A program made the position numbers and the translations under genes. Under the pieces are notes generated by a model. The model did not search any database. It had not been told where the DNA came from and was given only the letters and a program-made list of their open reading frames with translations. From an uncultured Acetatifactor sp. (GTDB lineage: Bacteria > Bacillota > Clostridia > Lachnospirales > Lachnospiraceae), in assembly GCA_910586435.1 (NCBI GenBank), contig CAJUGT010000175.1, forward strand, positions 1-7,112: a stretch of DNA of 7,112 nucleotides, in the 5' to 3' direction. Below are positions 1 through 6,831 of the stretch, piece by piece. Numbering within the stretch: position 1 is the first letter of the stretch; each line of letters starts with the position of its first letter.

Positions 1-62
1 TTCATCTCCGGTCTAAGGGCGCCCTCTGGTGCATTCACGTAACCCCCCATGCCCCCGACGCC
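1..62 (-). repeat. Partial inverted copy of the 177-bp palindromic repeat
   Basis: Bases 5-26 are an exact 22-bp reverse complement of bases 661-682. The similarity continues with mismatches out to about base 62, roughly 21 of 36 positions against the reverse complement of 625-660, and both ends share a C-rich run closing in CGCC. This is best read as the end of a second, diverged copy of the palindrome at 625-801, in inverted orientation and cut by the window start. The rest of the copy would lie to the left. The exact boundary at 62 is inferred from where the similarity stops and AT-rich sequence begins. Confidence 0.7.
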
Positions 63-344
63 TGTGTTTCCGAAAGTTTTACATTATTGGTACCTGGTTT
101 TGCGCAGTTTGGAATCAGCAAATCATTTTTCTTTGAATCTTCGACTTTCTTGTATCTTATAGGATATGCCAATGGGTCTATTAGAATGTCCTCAAAATAA
201 ATAGACTGCACAAATGCTGGATTTTCAAGATATTTCCTGCGCATAATTGGTATAGCCAATTTATTTAAAAGTTCTTTCCATTGTTTGTTGAATTAACAGT
301 CTTCCCAGTTTAAAATGGCCTGAAACTCCTGCCTGTCAAGTCAT
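63..344 (-). pseudogene. Decayed gene remnant, unrecognised
   Basis: Read on the minus strand from an ATG at 344-342, a coherent protein-like frame appears only after correcting two defects. A one-base frameshift follows the second codon (near 338-341), and an in-frame TAA lies at 293-295. The repaired product begins MTDRQEFQAILNWEDC, resumes with FNKQWKELLNKLAIPIMRRK, and continues to about base 63. There the frame runs into the left repeat and meets a stop at 35-37. The sequence is lysine-rich and charged, without membrane segments or a motif I recognise. The 3' end appears replaced by the repeat. The intact open stretch (259 down to 35, from a TTG) could be called as a small hypothetical protein, but the in-frame continuity upstream of the stop argues for a pseudogene. 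No function is assigned. Confidence 0.45.
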
Positions 345-394
345 AAGTATTATCTTTTCAACTAAGTGCGGAGGAGCCTATTTACAATTTACTA

Positions 395-618
395 TTATTT
401 GATTTGCCACAGCCTTTTTGTTTCTTTATCTTCAATATAGTCTTTTGTATTAAATTGTATAAATTCATCAGAGGTTGAACATTGTAATGCAGGCTATTTA
501 GGATAAAATGTATTGCTAATTGTATCAATTCCTCTCGGAATTGTGTATGCATTAAGTAAAATATTACATGATTTTAACAAAAGACTAATTGCAACTTCCT
601 TATATTACCACTTGCAGC
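395..618 (-). pseudogene. Second decayed gene remnant (C-terminal end), unrecognised
   Basis: On the minus strand, bases 592-395 read as a protein-like frame (SLLLKSCNILLNAYTIPRG, then a segment ending NTKDYIEDKETKRLWQIK) that stops at TAA 395-397. It is interrupted by an in-frame TAG at 494-496. Upstream, bases 618 to about 593 give ASGNIRKLQ in another frame, which joins smoothly if one frameshift is assumed. The start is missing, apparently removed at the palindromic repeat that begins at 625. It sits just upstream of the other remnant in the same orientation, so the two may once have been adjacent genes. The family is not recognised. The 345-394 spacer shows nothing definite. Confidence 0.4.
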
Positions 619-624
619 AATACA

Positions 625-801
625 GGCGGCCGGGGTGGGGGAAGCTCTGGGAAAGCACTTGAGGGCGCCCTTAGACCGGAGACGGAATCCAACGCCTACA
701 AAAAGCTTAGACACAGTACTTTCGTGTCTTAGCTTTTGTTGGCGGTTAGTCCGGCGGAGGCGTTGCCCGGGCCGAGCAGAGCTTCCCCCACCCCGGCCGC
801 C
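625..801. repeat. 177-bp long palindromic (hairpin-forming) repeat element
   Basis: Bases 625-649 and 777-801 are perfect 25-bp inverted repeats, GC-rich, with outer ends GGCGGCC/GGCCGCC. Toward the centre the two halves remain imperfectly complementary. An apical stem is formed by 701-714 with 724-737 (13 of 14 pairs) around a 9-base loop, and further partial pairing is visible (for example 693-699 with 738-744, and 663-666 with 765-768). The whole unit can fold into one long hairpin or cruciform. A diverged copy lies at 1-62. No transposase is visible and no target-site duplication is obvious next to 625 and 801. It resembles a miniature inverted-repeat element or a structured intergenic repeat. 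The open frame at 635-817 inside it is low-complexity and probably not a gene. Confidence 0.8.
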
Positions 802-848
802 GTCCCTTTCACTGTAGTCCCCTGCGCTCTACTCTATTGGGACAGAAC

Positions 849-877
849 TTTACAAATACTCTCGCAGGAAGTATAAT
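849..877 (+). promoter_or_regulatory. SigA-type promoter for the HD-GYP gene
   Basis: A TTTACA -35 box (849-854, one mismatch to TTGACA) is followed by a 17-base spacer and a perfect TATAAT -10 box (872-877). Transcription would begin near 883-886, giving a 5' leader of about 40 bases before the ATG at 924. The promoter rules out the upstream in-frame starts at 837 (TTG) and 876 (ATG, overlapping the -10 box). It lies 48 bases downstream of the palindromic repeat, so the gene does not need the repeat for transcription. Confidence 0.8.
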
Positions 878-910
878 GAATATTGTGACAGTACCCACAT
901 ATATAAAAAT

Positions 911-917
911 GGGGGAA
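911..917 (+). promoter_or_regulatory. Ribosome binding site choosing the start at 924
   Basis: A GGGGGAA run lies 6 bases before the ATG at 924. With the promoter at 849-877 it supports 924 over the alternative in-frame ATG at 909, which has no visible purine-rich site in front of it. Confidence 0.6.
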
Positions 918-923
918 ATAGCT

Positions 924-2627
924 ATGGAAAAAGTGACTAGAAAAGATTACGAGACCGGAAGGGATAAACTTCATTATCTTTTGACCCTGTTTCTTACTTT
1001 GGCGGCACTGATTGCTATTGTATGTTACAGTTTCGGTTCTTTCTACTCCATTGCGCGAAAAGATGTCGTTACCATCGGAGAACGAACTGTCTCAGAAGAA
1101 TCGGAAAAACTCAATAACTTCCTGCTCCGGGGTCTGGATGTCCTTCAAGTAACCGGCCTGACCATTGATTACATGCTGTCAGAAGGACGGGACACCGAGG
1201 AAATCAAACAATATCTTTTGCAGGAATCCAAAGACTATGAAATTCATATCGACAAAAACTTTACGGGAATATACGGTCTGTTCCAGGATACATACATCGA
1301 CGGCATTGGCTGGGTTCCAGAAGAAGACTATGTTCCCAAAGAACGGCCATGGTATACTGCCGCCATTGCCGGAAACGGAACACCGGTGGTGGTATCTCCT
1401 TATCTGGACGCCCAGACAGGGAGCATTATGATTTCAGTGAGCCAAATGCTCTCCGACGGTCAGAGCGTGGTTTCCCTGGACATTGTCATGGACAAAATGC
1501 AGATCTTTGCGGAAGAAATGAATCTTAACGGAAGCGGTTATGGGTTTATTATCGACAAGACAGGTCTGATTGTGGCACATTCGGAGGGTAAATTAAAAGG
1601 CAGAAATTTCCTCACAGACACCGATGAAGATAGTATGAAAATGCGCGATGTGGCAGGCCGGATTATCCAGGCGGCCGGGAACACGCTCCGGGCAGAGATA
1701 GACGGAAAGCCCTGTATGATTTTCTCCAAAGTGGTTCAAGAGGACTGGTATGTGGTTATGGTAATTGATACCAATCAATTATTTCAGCAGGTACAAAATA
1801 ACCTATACCGCAATATCTTCATTTCCCTGCTCATATTTGCATTGGTGGTATACTTTTGTACCGCAAGCTATCTCAACAGAATAAAAGCCCTTCACTACGC
1901 CGGACAGCTAAAAGAATACCAGCGCACTCTGGAAGAACGTGTGGGGGAGCAGACAGCGAAAATCAAAGAACAGACACAGCACATTCTGCAAATGCAGGAA
2001 CATGTCATAGAGTGTATGGCCACCTTAATAGAAAGCCGGGACAGCAGCACAGGACAGCACGTCATGAGCACAAAAAAATATGTGTCCATGATTGTCTGGT
2101 ATATGTACAATCACCAGATGCATCCCGAAGAAGTGAATAAGGAATATATTGACAGAATCACAAACGCAGCCGCCCTTCATGATGTGGGGAAAATCATGAT
2201 TTCCGATACTATCTTAAACAAGCCGGGCAAGTTCACGCCGGAAGAGTTTGAAATAATGAAAACACATTCCCGTCTGGGCAGTGAAATTGTTCAGGAAATT
2301 CTGGGTGAAAACGCAGATCAAAGCCTGGTGAGAATTTCCAGTGATGTGGCTCGTTATCATCATGAAAAATGGGATGGCACAGGTTATCCTGAGGGCCTGA
2401 AAGGTCAGGAGATTCCTCTCTGCGCAAGAATTATGGCAGTGGCCGACGTCTTTGACGCCCTTGTCTCCAAACGTGTATACAAAGACGGCATCCCGCTTCA
2501 AAAAGCTTTTTCCATCTTGCAGGAAGAATCAGGCAGTCATTTCGATCCTCAGATCATTGAAGTCTTCATGGCCATACGGCAGGATGTGGAAGCCTATCTG
2601 CGGCAGTCCTTTCAGGGGAAGGCATAA
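924..2627 (+). CDS. Membrane dCache sensor / HD-GYP cyclic-di-GMP phosphodiesterase
   Basis: Predicted inner-membrane signalling enzyme of 567 residues that degrades cyclic-di-GMP in response to an external ligand. A short cytoplasmic N-terminus leads to a membrane helix (about 18-41). An extracellular dCache-type region (about 42-296) carries the typical PWYTAA segment (from 141) and a second subdomain with a GYGFIIDKTGLIVAH signature. A second membrane helix spans about 297-318. A coiled-coil linker (about 328-363) and an HD-GYP domain (about 364-561) follow. Residues expected for metal binding and catalysis are all present: TGQH (376-379), HD (419-420), H448, HH (479-480) with GYP (487-489), and D508. 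The enzyme therefore looks active. There is no receiver or GGDEF domain. The gene is monocistronic, with its own promoter and terminator. The start is set by the promoter and GGGGGAA site; a longer frame from a TTG at 837 is rejected. The ligand is unknown; dCache domains in relatives often bind amino acids or other small metabolites. Confidence 0.93.
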   Translation: MEKVTRKDYETGRDKLHYLLTLFLTLAALIAIVCYSFGSFYSIARKDVVTIGERTVSEESEKLNNFLLRGLDVLQVTGLTIDYMLSEGRDTEEIKQYLLQESKDYEIHIDKNFTGIYGLFQDTYIDGIGWVPEEDYVPKERPWYTAAIAGNGTPVVVSPYLDAQTGSIMISVSQMLSDGQSVVSLDIVMDKMQIFAEEMNLNGSGYGFIIDKTGLIVAHSEGKLKGRNFLTDTDEDSMKMRDVAGRIIQAAGNTLRAEIDGKPCMIFSKVVQEDWYVVMVIDTNQLFQQVQNNLYRNIFISLLIFALVVYFCTASYLNRIKALHYAGQLKEYQRTLEERVGEQTAKIKEQTQHILQMQEHVIECMATLIESRDSSTGQHVMSTKKYVSMIVWYMYNHQMHPEEVNKEYIDRITNAAALHDVGKIMISDTILNKPGKFTPEEFEIMKTHSRLGSEIVQEILGENADQSLVRISSDVARYHHEKWDGTGYPEGLKGQEIPLCARIMAVADVFDALVSKRVYKDGIPLQKAFSILQEESGSHFDPQIIEVFMAIRQDVEAYLRQSFQGKA

Positions 2628-2640
2628 CGCCTTCCCCTTT
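2614..2640 (+). terminator. Hairpin terminator of the HD-GYP gene, overlapping its stop codon
   Basis: A perfect 10-bp stem (AGGGGAAGGC at 2614-2623 with its complement at 2629-2638) encloses a 5-base loop that contains the TAA stop at 2625-2627. It is followed by only a short T run (2638-2640), so intrinsic termination on the plus strand may be moderate. The minus-strand glnN gene ends 10 bases away at 2648. Read in that direction the hairpin lacks a T-tract, so it may serve both genes only weakly. Confidence 0.65.
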
Positions 2641-2647
2641 CCGTCCC

Positions 2648-4765
2648 TCAGACCTCAAATGTCAATTCGCCATAAGAAGGCACTGGCCAGACTTCTTTAT
2701 CCACTATCATTTCCAGATCATCAATGGGTTTCCTCAGCTCTTCCATGGCAGATTTCACCACATTTCTATAATAAAATGCCCTGTCCCTGCTCTTTTCTAT
2801 GGCAGCTGCGTCGGAAACAGCTTTGTTCAAGTCAGATAGCGCCGCCTTGGCGGCAGCCAGCCTTCCGTTTACATCCCCAAGCAATTCCGCCTGAACCAAT
2901 GCGTCATCCCCAGCTGCTTTTACCGCAATCACTGCTTCCGCCAAAAATTTGGTATACCTTATCACGGCAGGTATGTATTTTTTGCCGGCCATGTTCATCA
3001 TGGTAAGCGCTTCAATATGAAGAGTTTTCGCATAAATTTCATATATGATTTCCTCACGGGATTCCAGCTCCACCCTTGTAAAAATACCGAACTTTTCAAA
3101 GAGCTTCACAGCCTTTTCCTCAGTCAGCGTTTCCGCAGCCTCCACCATGGACCTAATATTGGGAAGCCCACGCCTCTTAGCCTCCGCCACCCACTCATCG
3201 GAATAGCCGTCGCCGCTGAAGATAATCCGCTGATGTTTTGTCATGTATTCCTTAATCAGATCATGTACGGCAAGTTCAAAATCATCCGCTTTTTCCAGAA
3301 TATCCGCCGCCTCGCAAAACGCCTCCGCCACAATGGCGTTCAATGTGGTATTGGGACTGGCTATGGAATCCGCGCTGCCAACCATGCGGAACTCAAATTT
3401 ATTTCCCGTAAAGGCAAAGGGGGAAGTTCTGTTTCGATCCGTGGCATCCTTCTCCAATTCAGGCAGGGTGGATACTCCTGTCTCCAGTTTTCCCCCTTCC
3501 AGACAGTGGGCCGCCTCCCCGGTTTCCACCAGCTGCTTCACCACATCCTCCAACTGTTCCCCCAAAAATACGGAGATAATGGTGGGGGGCGCTTCATTTG
3601 CGCCAAGCCTGTGATCATTTCCCACATCTGCCGCGCTTTGGCGAAGCAAATCCGCATGGGTGTCCACCGCCTTCAAAATACATGCCAGCACAAGAAGAAA
3701 CTGAATATTCGCATTGGGGGTATCACCTGGTTCCAGCAGATTCACCCCATTGTCAGTGTTCAGGGACCAGTTATTGTGTTTGCCGGAGCCGTTCACTCCC
3801 GCAAAAGGCTTCTCATGGAGCAGACAGGTCATTCCGTGCCGCCCCGCTACCTTTTTCATAATCTCCATCACCAGCTGATTATGATCCACCGCTATGTTGG
3901 CGCTCTCATACACCGGAGCCAGCTCATGCTGCGCCGGGGCAACCTCATTGTGCTGGGTTTTGGCAGTCACACCAAGCTTCCACAATTCAATATTCAAATC
4001 TTTCATGTATGCGCCCACCCGCTCCCGAATGGCGCCGAAATAATGATCCTCCAATTCCTGCCCCTTCGGCGCCGGAGCGCCAAACAGAGTACGCCCTGTG
4101 AAAATCAGATCCTCACGTTGCAGATACTTTTCCCTGTCCACCAGGAAATATTCCTGCTCCGCCCCCACACTTGCCACCACTTTGGTGGCCTCCGTATTGC
4201 CAAACAGCCGGACAATGCGAAGCGCCTGTTGACTAATAGCCTCCATGGAGCGCAGCAAAGGAGTTTTCTTGTCCAGCGCCTCACCGGTATAAGAACAAAA
4301 GGCCGTGGGAATGCACAGAATGACGCCGGTTGCGTCTTCCTTTAAAAAGGCCGGCGATGTAATATCCCATGCGGTATATCCCCTTGCTTCAAAGGTAGCC
4401 CTCAGCCCACCGGAGGGAAAAGAAGAGGCATCCGGTTCCCCTTTGATCAGTTCTTTGCCCGAAAATTCCATAATCATTTTGCCGTCTTCATCAGGATGTG
4501 TCACAAAGGCATCATGTTTCTCCGCGGTTATGCCTGTCAGTGGCTGAAACCAATGGGTATAATGGGTTGCGCCATTCTCCACAGCCCAATCCTTCATGGA
4601 TTTCGCAATGACATCGGCCACAGACAGGGACAGCTCCCCGCCATGTTCCATTACCCTCATTATCTCTTTATACACACTTTTGGGCAGTTTTTCTTTCATC
4701 TTGCCGAAAGTGAATACTTTACTGGCAAAGATTTCTTCCACATTCAGGTTCAAACCCTCACTCAT
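2648..4765 (-). CDS. glnN: Type III glutamine synthetase
   Basis: Cytoplasmic ATP-dependent enzyme that makes glutamine from glutamate and ammonia. The 705-residue length fits the GSIII (GlnN) family, far longer than the roughly 450 residues of GSI (GlnA). Hallmarks in order: an N-terminal GSIII region with FPSGGLR (116-122), the metal-site motif GAEQEYF (201-207), QHNEVAPAQHE (271-281), the ATP/metal motif NGSGKHNNWS (325-334), RLGANEAPP (386-394), and the glutamate-site region NRTSPFAFTGNKFEFR (445-460). A GSIII-type helical C-terminal extension follows. The frame is intact with no missing motif. The ATG at 4765-4763 is preceded by AGGAAG (4771-4776) at good spacing. It begins 44 bases after the bsh stop with no clear promoter or terminator between, so read-through from bsh is likely. 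No glutamine riboswitch or other RNA regulator is visible. GSIII proteins act as dodecamers in the family. Confidence 0.97.
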   Translation of the reverse strand: MSEGLNLNVEEIFASKVFTFGKMKEKLPKSVYKEIMRVMEHGGELSLSVADVIAKSMKDWAVENGATHYTHWFQPLTGITAEKHDAFVTHPDEDGKMIMEFSGKELIKGEPDASSFPSGGLRATFEARGYTAWDITSPAFLKEDATGVILCIPTAFCSYTGEALDKKTPLLRSMEAISQQALRIVRLFGNTEATKVVASVGAEQEYFLVDREKYLQREDLIFTGRTLFGAPAPKGQELEDHYFGAIRERVGAYMKDLNIELWKLGVTAKTQHNEVAPAQHELAPVYESANIAVDHNQLVMEIMKKVAGRHGMTCLLHEKPFAGVNGSGKHNNWSLNTDNGVNLLEPGDTPNANIQFLLVLACILKAVDTHADLLRQSAADVGNDHRLGANEAPPTIISVFLGEQLEDVVKQLVETGEAAHCLEGGKLETGVSTLPELEKDATDRNRTSPFAFTGNKFEFRMVGSADSIASPNTTLNAIVAEAFCEAADILEKADDFELAVHDLIKEYMTKHQRIIFSGDGYSDEWVAEAKRRGLPNIRSMVEAAETLTEEKAVKLFEKFGIFTRVELESREEIIYEIYAKTLHIEALTMMNMAGKKYIPAVIRYTKFLAEAVIAVKAAGDDALVQAELLGDVNGRLAAAKAALSDLNKAVSDAAAIEKSRDRAFYYRNVVKSAMEELRKPIDDLEMIVDKEVWPVPSYGELTFEV

Positions 4766-4809
4766 CTTCTCTTCCTTTCCTTTTCTCCATAGTGGTATGA
4801 TATTCCAGC

Positions 4810-5784
4810 TTAATTCTGCCTTCTGATCTGCTCCTCTTCTGCCAAAGGATATCTGACAGGGACATTCCCATCCAAATCCTCTCTATGCATGTCAACCGCC
4901 GTTATCTGATGGTTCCCATACGTTGTATAATAATAGATTCCCTTTTGGGCATTACAGCAGGATGTGTATATGGTAATCTCATACTTTCCATCCCCTACTT
5001 TACAGCATCCTCTCTGCTGTTCTACTGATCCCAGTATATGAAAATACTGGCTGACACTTTCGGCTTCCGAATCCCCTGAAAGGGAATTCAATTTCACAAA
5101 ACATGCCCTGACAAAACGGGATTCAGAAGATAAGTCTCCCGGAAGTCCTATGGCTCCCATACCACGCCCATAGATGCGCAGCGGCAGCTTGTCAGAAAAC
5201 AGATTCTTCGGATCTTCCGGAGATAAATGCATATAATTGTTCAGCTGAAACATCTGCTTTTCAAAAGGAGGATTGTTCGTCAACACACCTGCCGGATTAT
5301 CATAGATTCGCAGTCCCTCCCGCACAGCCTCCACCGTAATCGCTTCTTCCTTGTCCGCTATGATCCAGTGAAGCTGCGCAACAGGAAGGTTTTCGCTAAA
5401 AGGTTCCTTCGTCAGGTTTATCCTGCCAAGAAGTGCCCTTGCCTCCTTCACAGTGGCACACTGGGACAGAATCCAGGGGATAAATTCATACGTTGCCACA
5501 TTTTCCTTCCCCTGCTCCCACTCACTATAATATGCGTTTCCCACAAAATTCAGGCCTGCCATCCCAAGCCCTTTCTCATTCACAGCGTCATAATAAAGCG
5601 GATACCCCTCCGCTACATGGGCTATGCCAATCATTGCGTAATGCTTCTCCAAATCACACATATGCCGAAACCGAAAAACATAGCTGCGGGGTGTTATAGT
5701 AACCTCCTCGCCATAAGAAAAATCATAATCCAGAGTCCGCCCAAAATAGAAATCTTTCGTATGATAAGTCGCCGCAGTACACAT
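4810..5784 (-). CDS. bsh: Bile salt hydrolase (choloylglycine hydrolase, Ntn-hydrolase)
   Basis: Predicted cytoplasmic enzyme (324 residues, the usual family length) that cleaves the amide bond of glycine- or taurine-conjugated bile acids. The N-terminus MCTAATYHT places the nucleophile Cys at position 2, exposed after removal of Met. The other expected active-site residues align with the Clostridium perfringens enzyme: R16 and D19 (FGRTLD), N79 (GLNF), N170 (LTNNPPF) and R223 (ESRFVR). No signal peptide is seen. The frame is open upstream to an ATG at 5913, but those 43 extra codons would bury the catalytic Cys. The ATG at 5784 has an excellent AAGGAGG site (5793-5799), so that start is chosen. 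The loop before LPGD reads YGRGMGAIG (205-213), the region tied to glycine/taurine preference. A penicillin V acylase is the alternative family member, but the overall match to bile salt hydrolases is strong. It lies 147 bp after the Fe-S gene and 44 bp before glnN. Confidence 0.93.
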   Translation of the reverse strand: MCTAATYHTKDFYFGRTLDYDFSYGEEVTITPRSYVFRFRHMCDLEKHYAMIGIAHVAEGYPLYYDAVNEKGLGMAGLNFVGNAYYSEWEQGKENVATYEFIPWILSQCATVKEARALLGRINLTKEPFSENLPVAQLHWIIADKEEAITVEAVREGLRIYDNPAGVLTNNPPFEKQMFQLNNYMHLSPEDPKNLFSDKLPLRIYGRGMGAIGLPGDLSSESRFVRACFVKLNSLSGDSEAESVSQYFHILGSVEQQRGCCKVGDGKYEITIYTSCCNAQKGIYYYTTYGNHQITAVDMHREDLDGNVPVRYPLAEEEQIRRQN

Positions 5785-5792
5785 AGATATAG

Positions 5793-5799
5793 CCTCCTT
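5793..5799 (-). promoter_or_regulatory. Strong ribosome binding site fixing the bsh start
   Basis: AAGGAGG on the minus strand lies 8 bases upstream of the ATG at 5784. It positions the catalytic Cys directly after the initiator Met and excludes the longer frame starting at 5913. No convincing promoter was found in the 147-bp gap 5785-5931; the best candidate, TTGGGA with TACATT, matches poorly and has a 15-base spacer. Confidence 0.85.
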
Positions 5800-5931
5800 C
5801 CAATGTAGTTCCGCAACTTGCCTCCCAATCCCCATGAATCTGGGAGAATTTCCTGCCGCAGACACGTCAGTAAATCCTCCCGGGGCTTGTCCGGTCCGTT
5901 GCTGTTTTTTCATATCTCATTTGCCACTACC

Positions 5932-6783
5932 TTACTTCTGTATTTCCGTCTTTTCCTTTCGTGCCAAAAACCCGAGGCACTCCCGGGGACAGGCTTCTAT
6001 ACATTTGCCGCAACGAATACATTCCGGAGAACGGGATATCTCTTTTGCCGAAAGCCCCACAGGGCAGGCTCTCTGACAGGCTCCGCAGAAGCTGCACTGC
6101 GTCTCTTCCCAGTGAACCTGCACAAGACTGAAACGGTTAAACCATCCATATATGGCCCCCAAAGGACACAGATATTGGCAAAAAGGCCGATATACCTTCA
6201 CCGAAAGAATCATGACAGCAATCAATATGCCCAATTTCCAGAAAAACAATGCCCCTATTTGGCTTCTCAGCAAACTGTTCCCCCCAAGTAGAGGCAATGC
6301 GCCAAGGAGCGTTCCTGACGGACACAAATATTTGCAAAAGGCAGGAAACTTGGCAAACCCGCCAAACAAAAACATAGAGCCAACGCAAACCAAAAATACC
6401 AATACAAGATATTTCCCATATTTTAAAATATGATGCATGGGCAGTCTTTTTCTCTTTTTGAACACAGGTATCTTGTGCAGCAAATCCTGCGCCAGCCCAA
6501 AGGGACACAGCCAGCCACAGACAAATCTGCCCAGCACACTTCCAAAAAGGAAGAAAAATCCCAAAACCGCAAAGGGTACGGTAAATCCCCGTTGGTTCAG
6601 CAAAGCCTGAAGGGCCCCAATAGGACAGGAGGCAATCGCGCCGGGGCAGGAGTAACAATTCAGCCCCGGTACACAGACATATTTCAATTTTCCCTGATAT
6701 ATCTTTCCGTGAAGGAAACCATACACATATCCATTGGTAAGTATGGTATAGAGCACCTGCACGCCCAACCGTAACTTCTTCAT
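5932..6783 (-). CDS. Membrane 4Fe-4S polyferredoxin, NapH/YccM-like
   Basis: Predicted integral-membrane electron-transfer protein of 283 residues. Hydrophobic segments are visible at about 8-22, 68-88, 122-142 and 177-196, with a possible further one near 156-167. Membrane-proximal cysteine motifs of the Fer4_5 type are C43-x2-C46 with C53, CGWLCP (89-94), FCKYLCP (149-155) and FCQYLCP (201-207). The C-terminal tail holds two complete 4Fe-4S ferredoxin clusters: C230-x2-C233-x2-C236-x3-C240-P and C255-x2-C258-x2-C261-x3-C265-P. Relatives pass electrons between a membrane donor and a soluble or exported partner. Here the neighbours (redoxin and small CXXC protein, 48 bp upstream) suggest a thiol-reducing or related redox route. 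The ATG at 6783 is chosen because GAGGAAA (6787-6793) precedes it; the TTG at 6795 would place that site inside the gene. The exact partner and substrate are not known. Confidence 0.88.
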   Translation of the reverse strand: MKKLRLGVQVLYTILTNGYVYGFLHGKIYQGKLKYVCVPGLNCYSCPGAIASCPIGALQALLNQRGFTVPFAVLGFFFLFGSVLGRFVCGWLCPFGLAQDLLHKIPVFKKRKRLPMHHILKYGKYLVLVFLVCVGSMFLFGGFAKFPAFCKYLCPSGTLLGALPLLGGNSLLRSQIGALFFWKLGILIAVMILSVKVYRPFCQYLCPLGAIYGWFNRFSLVQVHWEETQCSFCGACQRACPVGLSAKEISRSPECIRCGKCIEACPRECLGFLARKEKTEIQK

Positions 6784-6786
6784 CGC

Positions 6787-6793
6787 TTTCCTC
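6787..6793 (-). promoter_or_regulatory. Ribosome binding site of the Fe-S membrane protein
   Basis: GAGGAAA on the minus strand lies just before the ATG at 6783, with 6 bases between GAGG and the ATG. It decides this start over the in-frame TTG at 6795. Confidence 0.7.
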
Positions 6794-6831
6794 AATTCTT
6801 ATCTTACTTACGCAGCCCATTTGAGCTGTTC

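Noticed and set aside
625..801. Integron attC site
   Set aside because: Although a long imperfect palindrome, it lacks matching RYYYAAC/GTTRRRY ends at its boundaries, no integrase is visible, and perfect 25-bp termini are not typical of attC.
635..817. Open frame of 60 codons on the plus strand inside the palindrome
   Set aside because: It lies almost wholly within the inverted repeat, is arginine/proline-rich because of GC-rich sequence, and has no homology that I recognise; best explained as a by-product of the repeat.
1..836. CRISPR array, tRNA or riboswitch in the gene-poor left region
   Set aside because: No regularly spaced direct repeats, no cloverleaf with T-loop consensus and no recognisable riboswitch core were seen; the only repeats are the inverted palindrome copies.
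837..923. Extended N-terminus of the HD-GYP protein from TTG 837 or ATG 876
   Set aside because: The promoter -35/-10 boxes (849-877) lie within this stretch, so transcripts would start downstream of both codons.
3017..4345. Long plus-strand open frame opposite glnN
   Set aside because: It is antisense to an intact glutamine synthetase with all motifs; its composition (His, Leu, Arg-rich) is typical of a codon-bias shadow.
5227..5808. Plus-strand open frame opposite bsh
   Set aside because: Antisense shadow of the hydrolase gene with no start signal or recognisable domain.
5822..5846. Small hairpin (CTCCCA with TGGGAG) between the Fe-S gene and bsh
   Set aside because: Only 6 bp with a 13-base loop and no T-tract on the minus strand, so not convincing as a terminator or attenuator.
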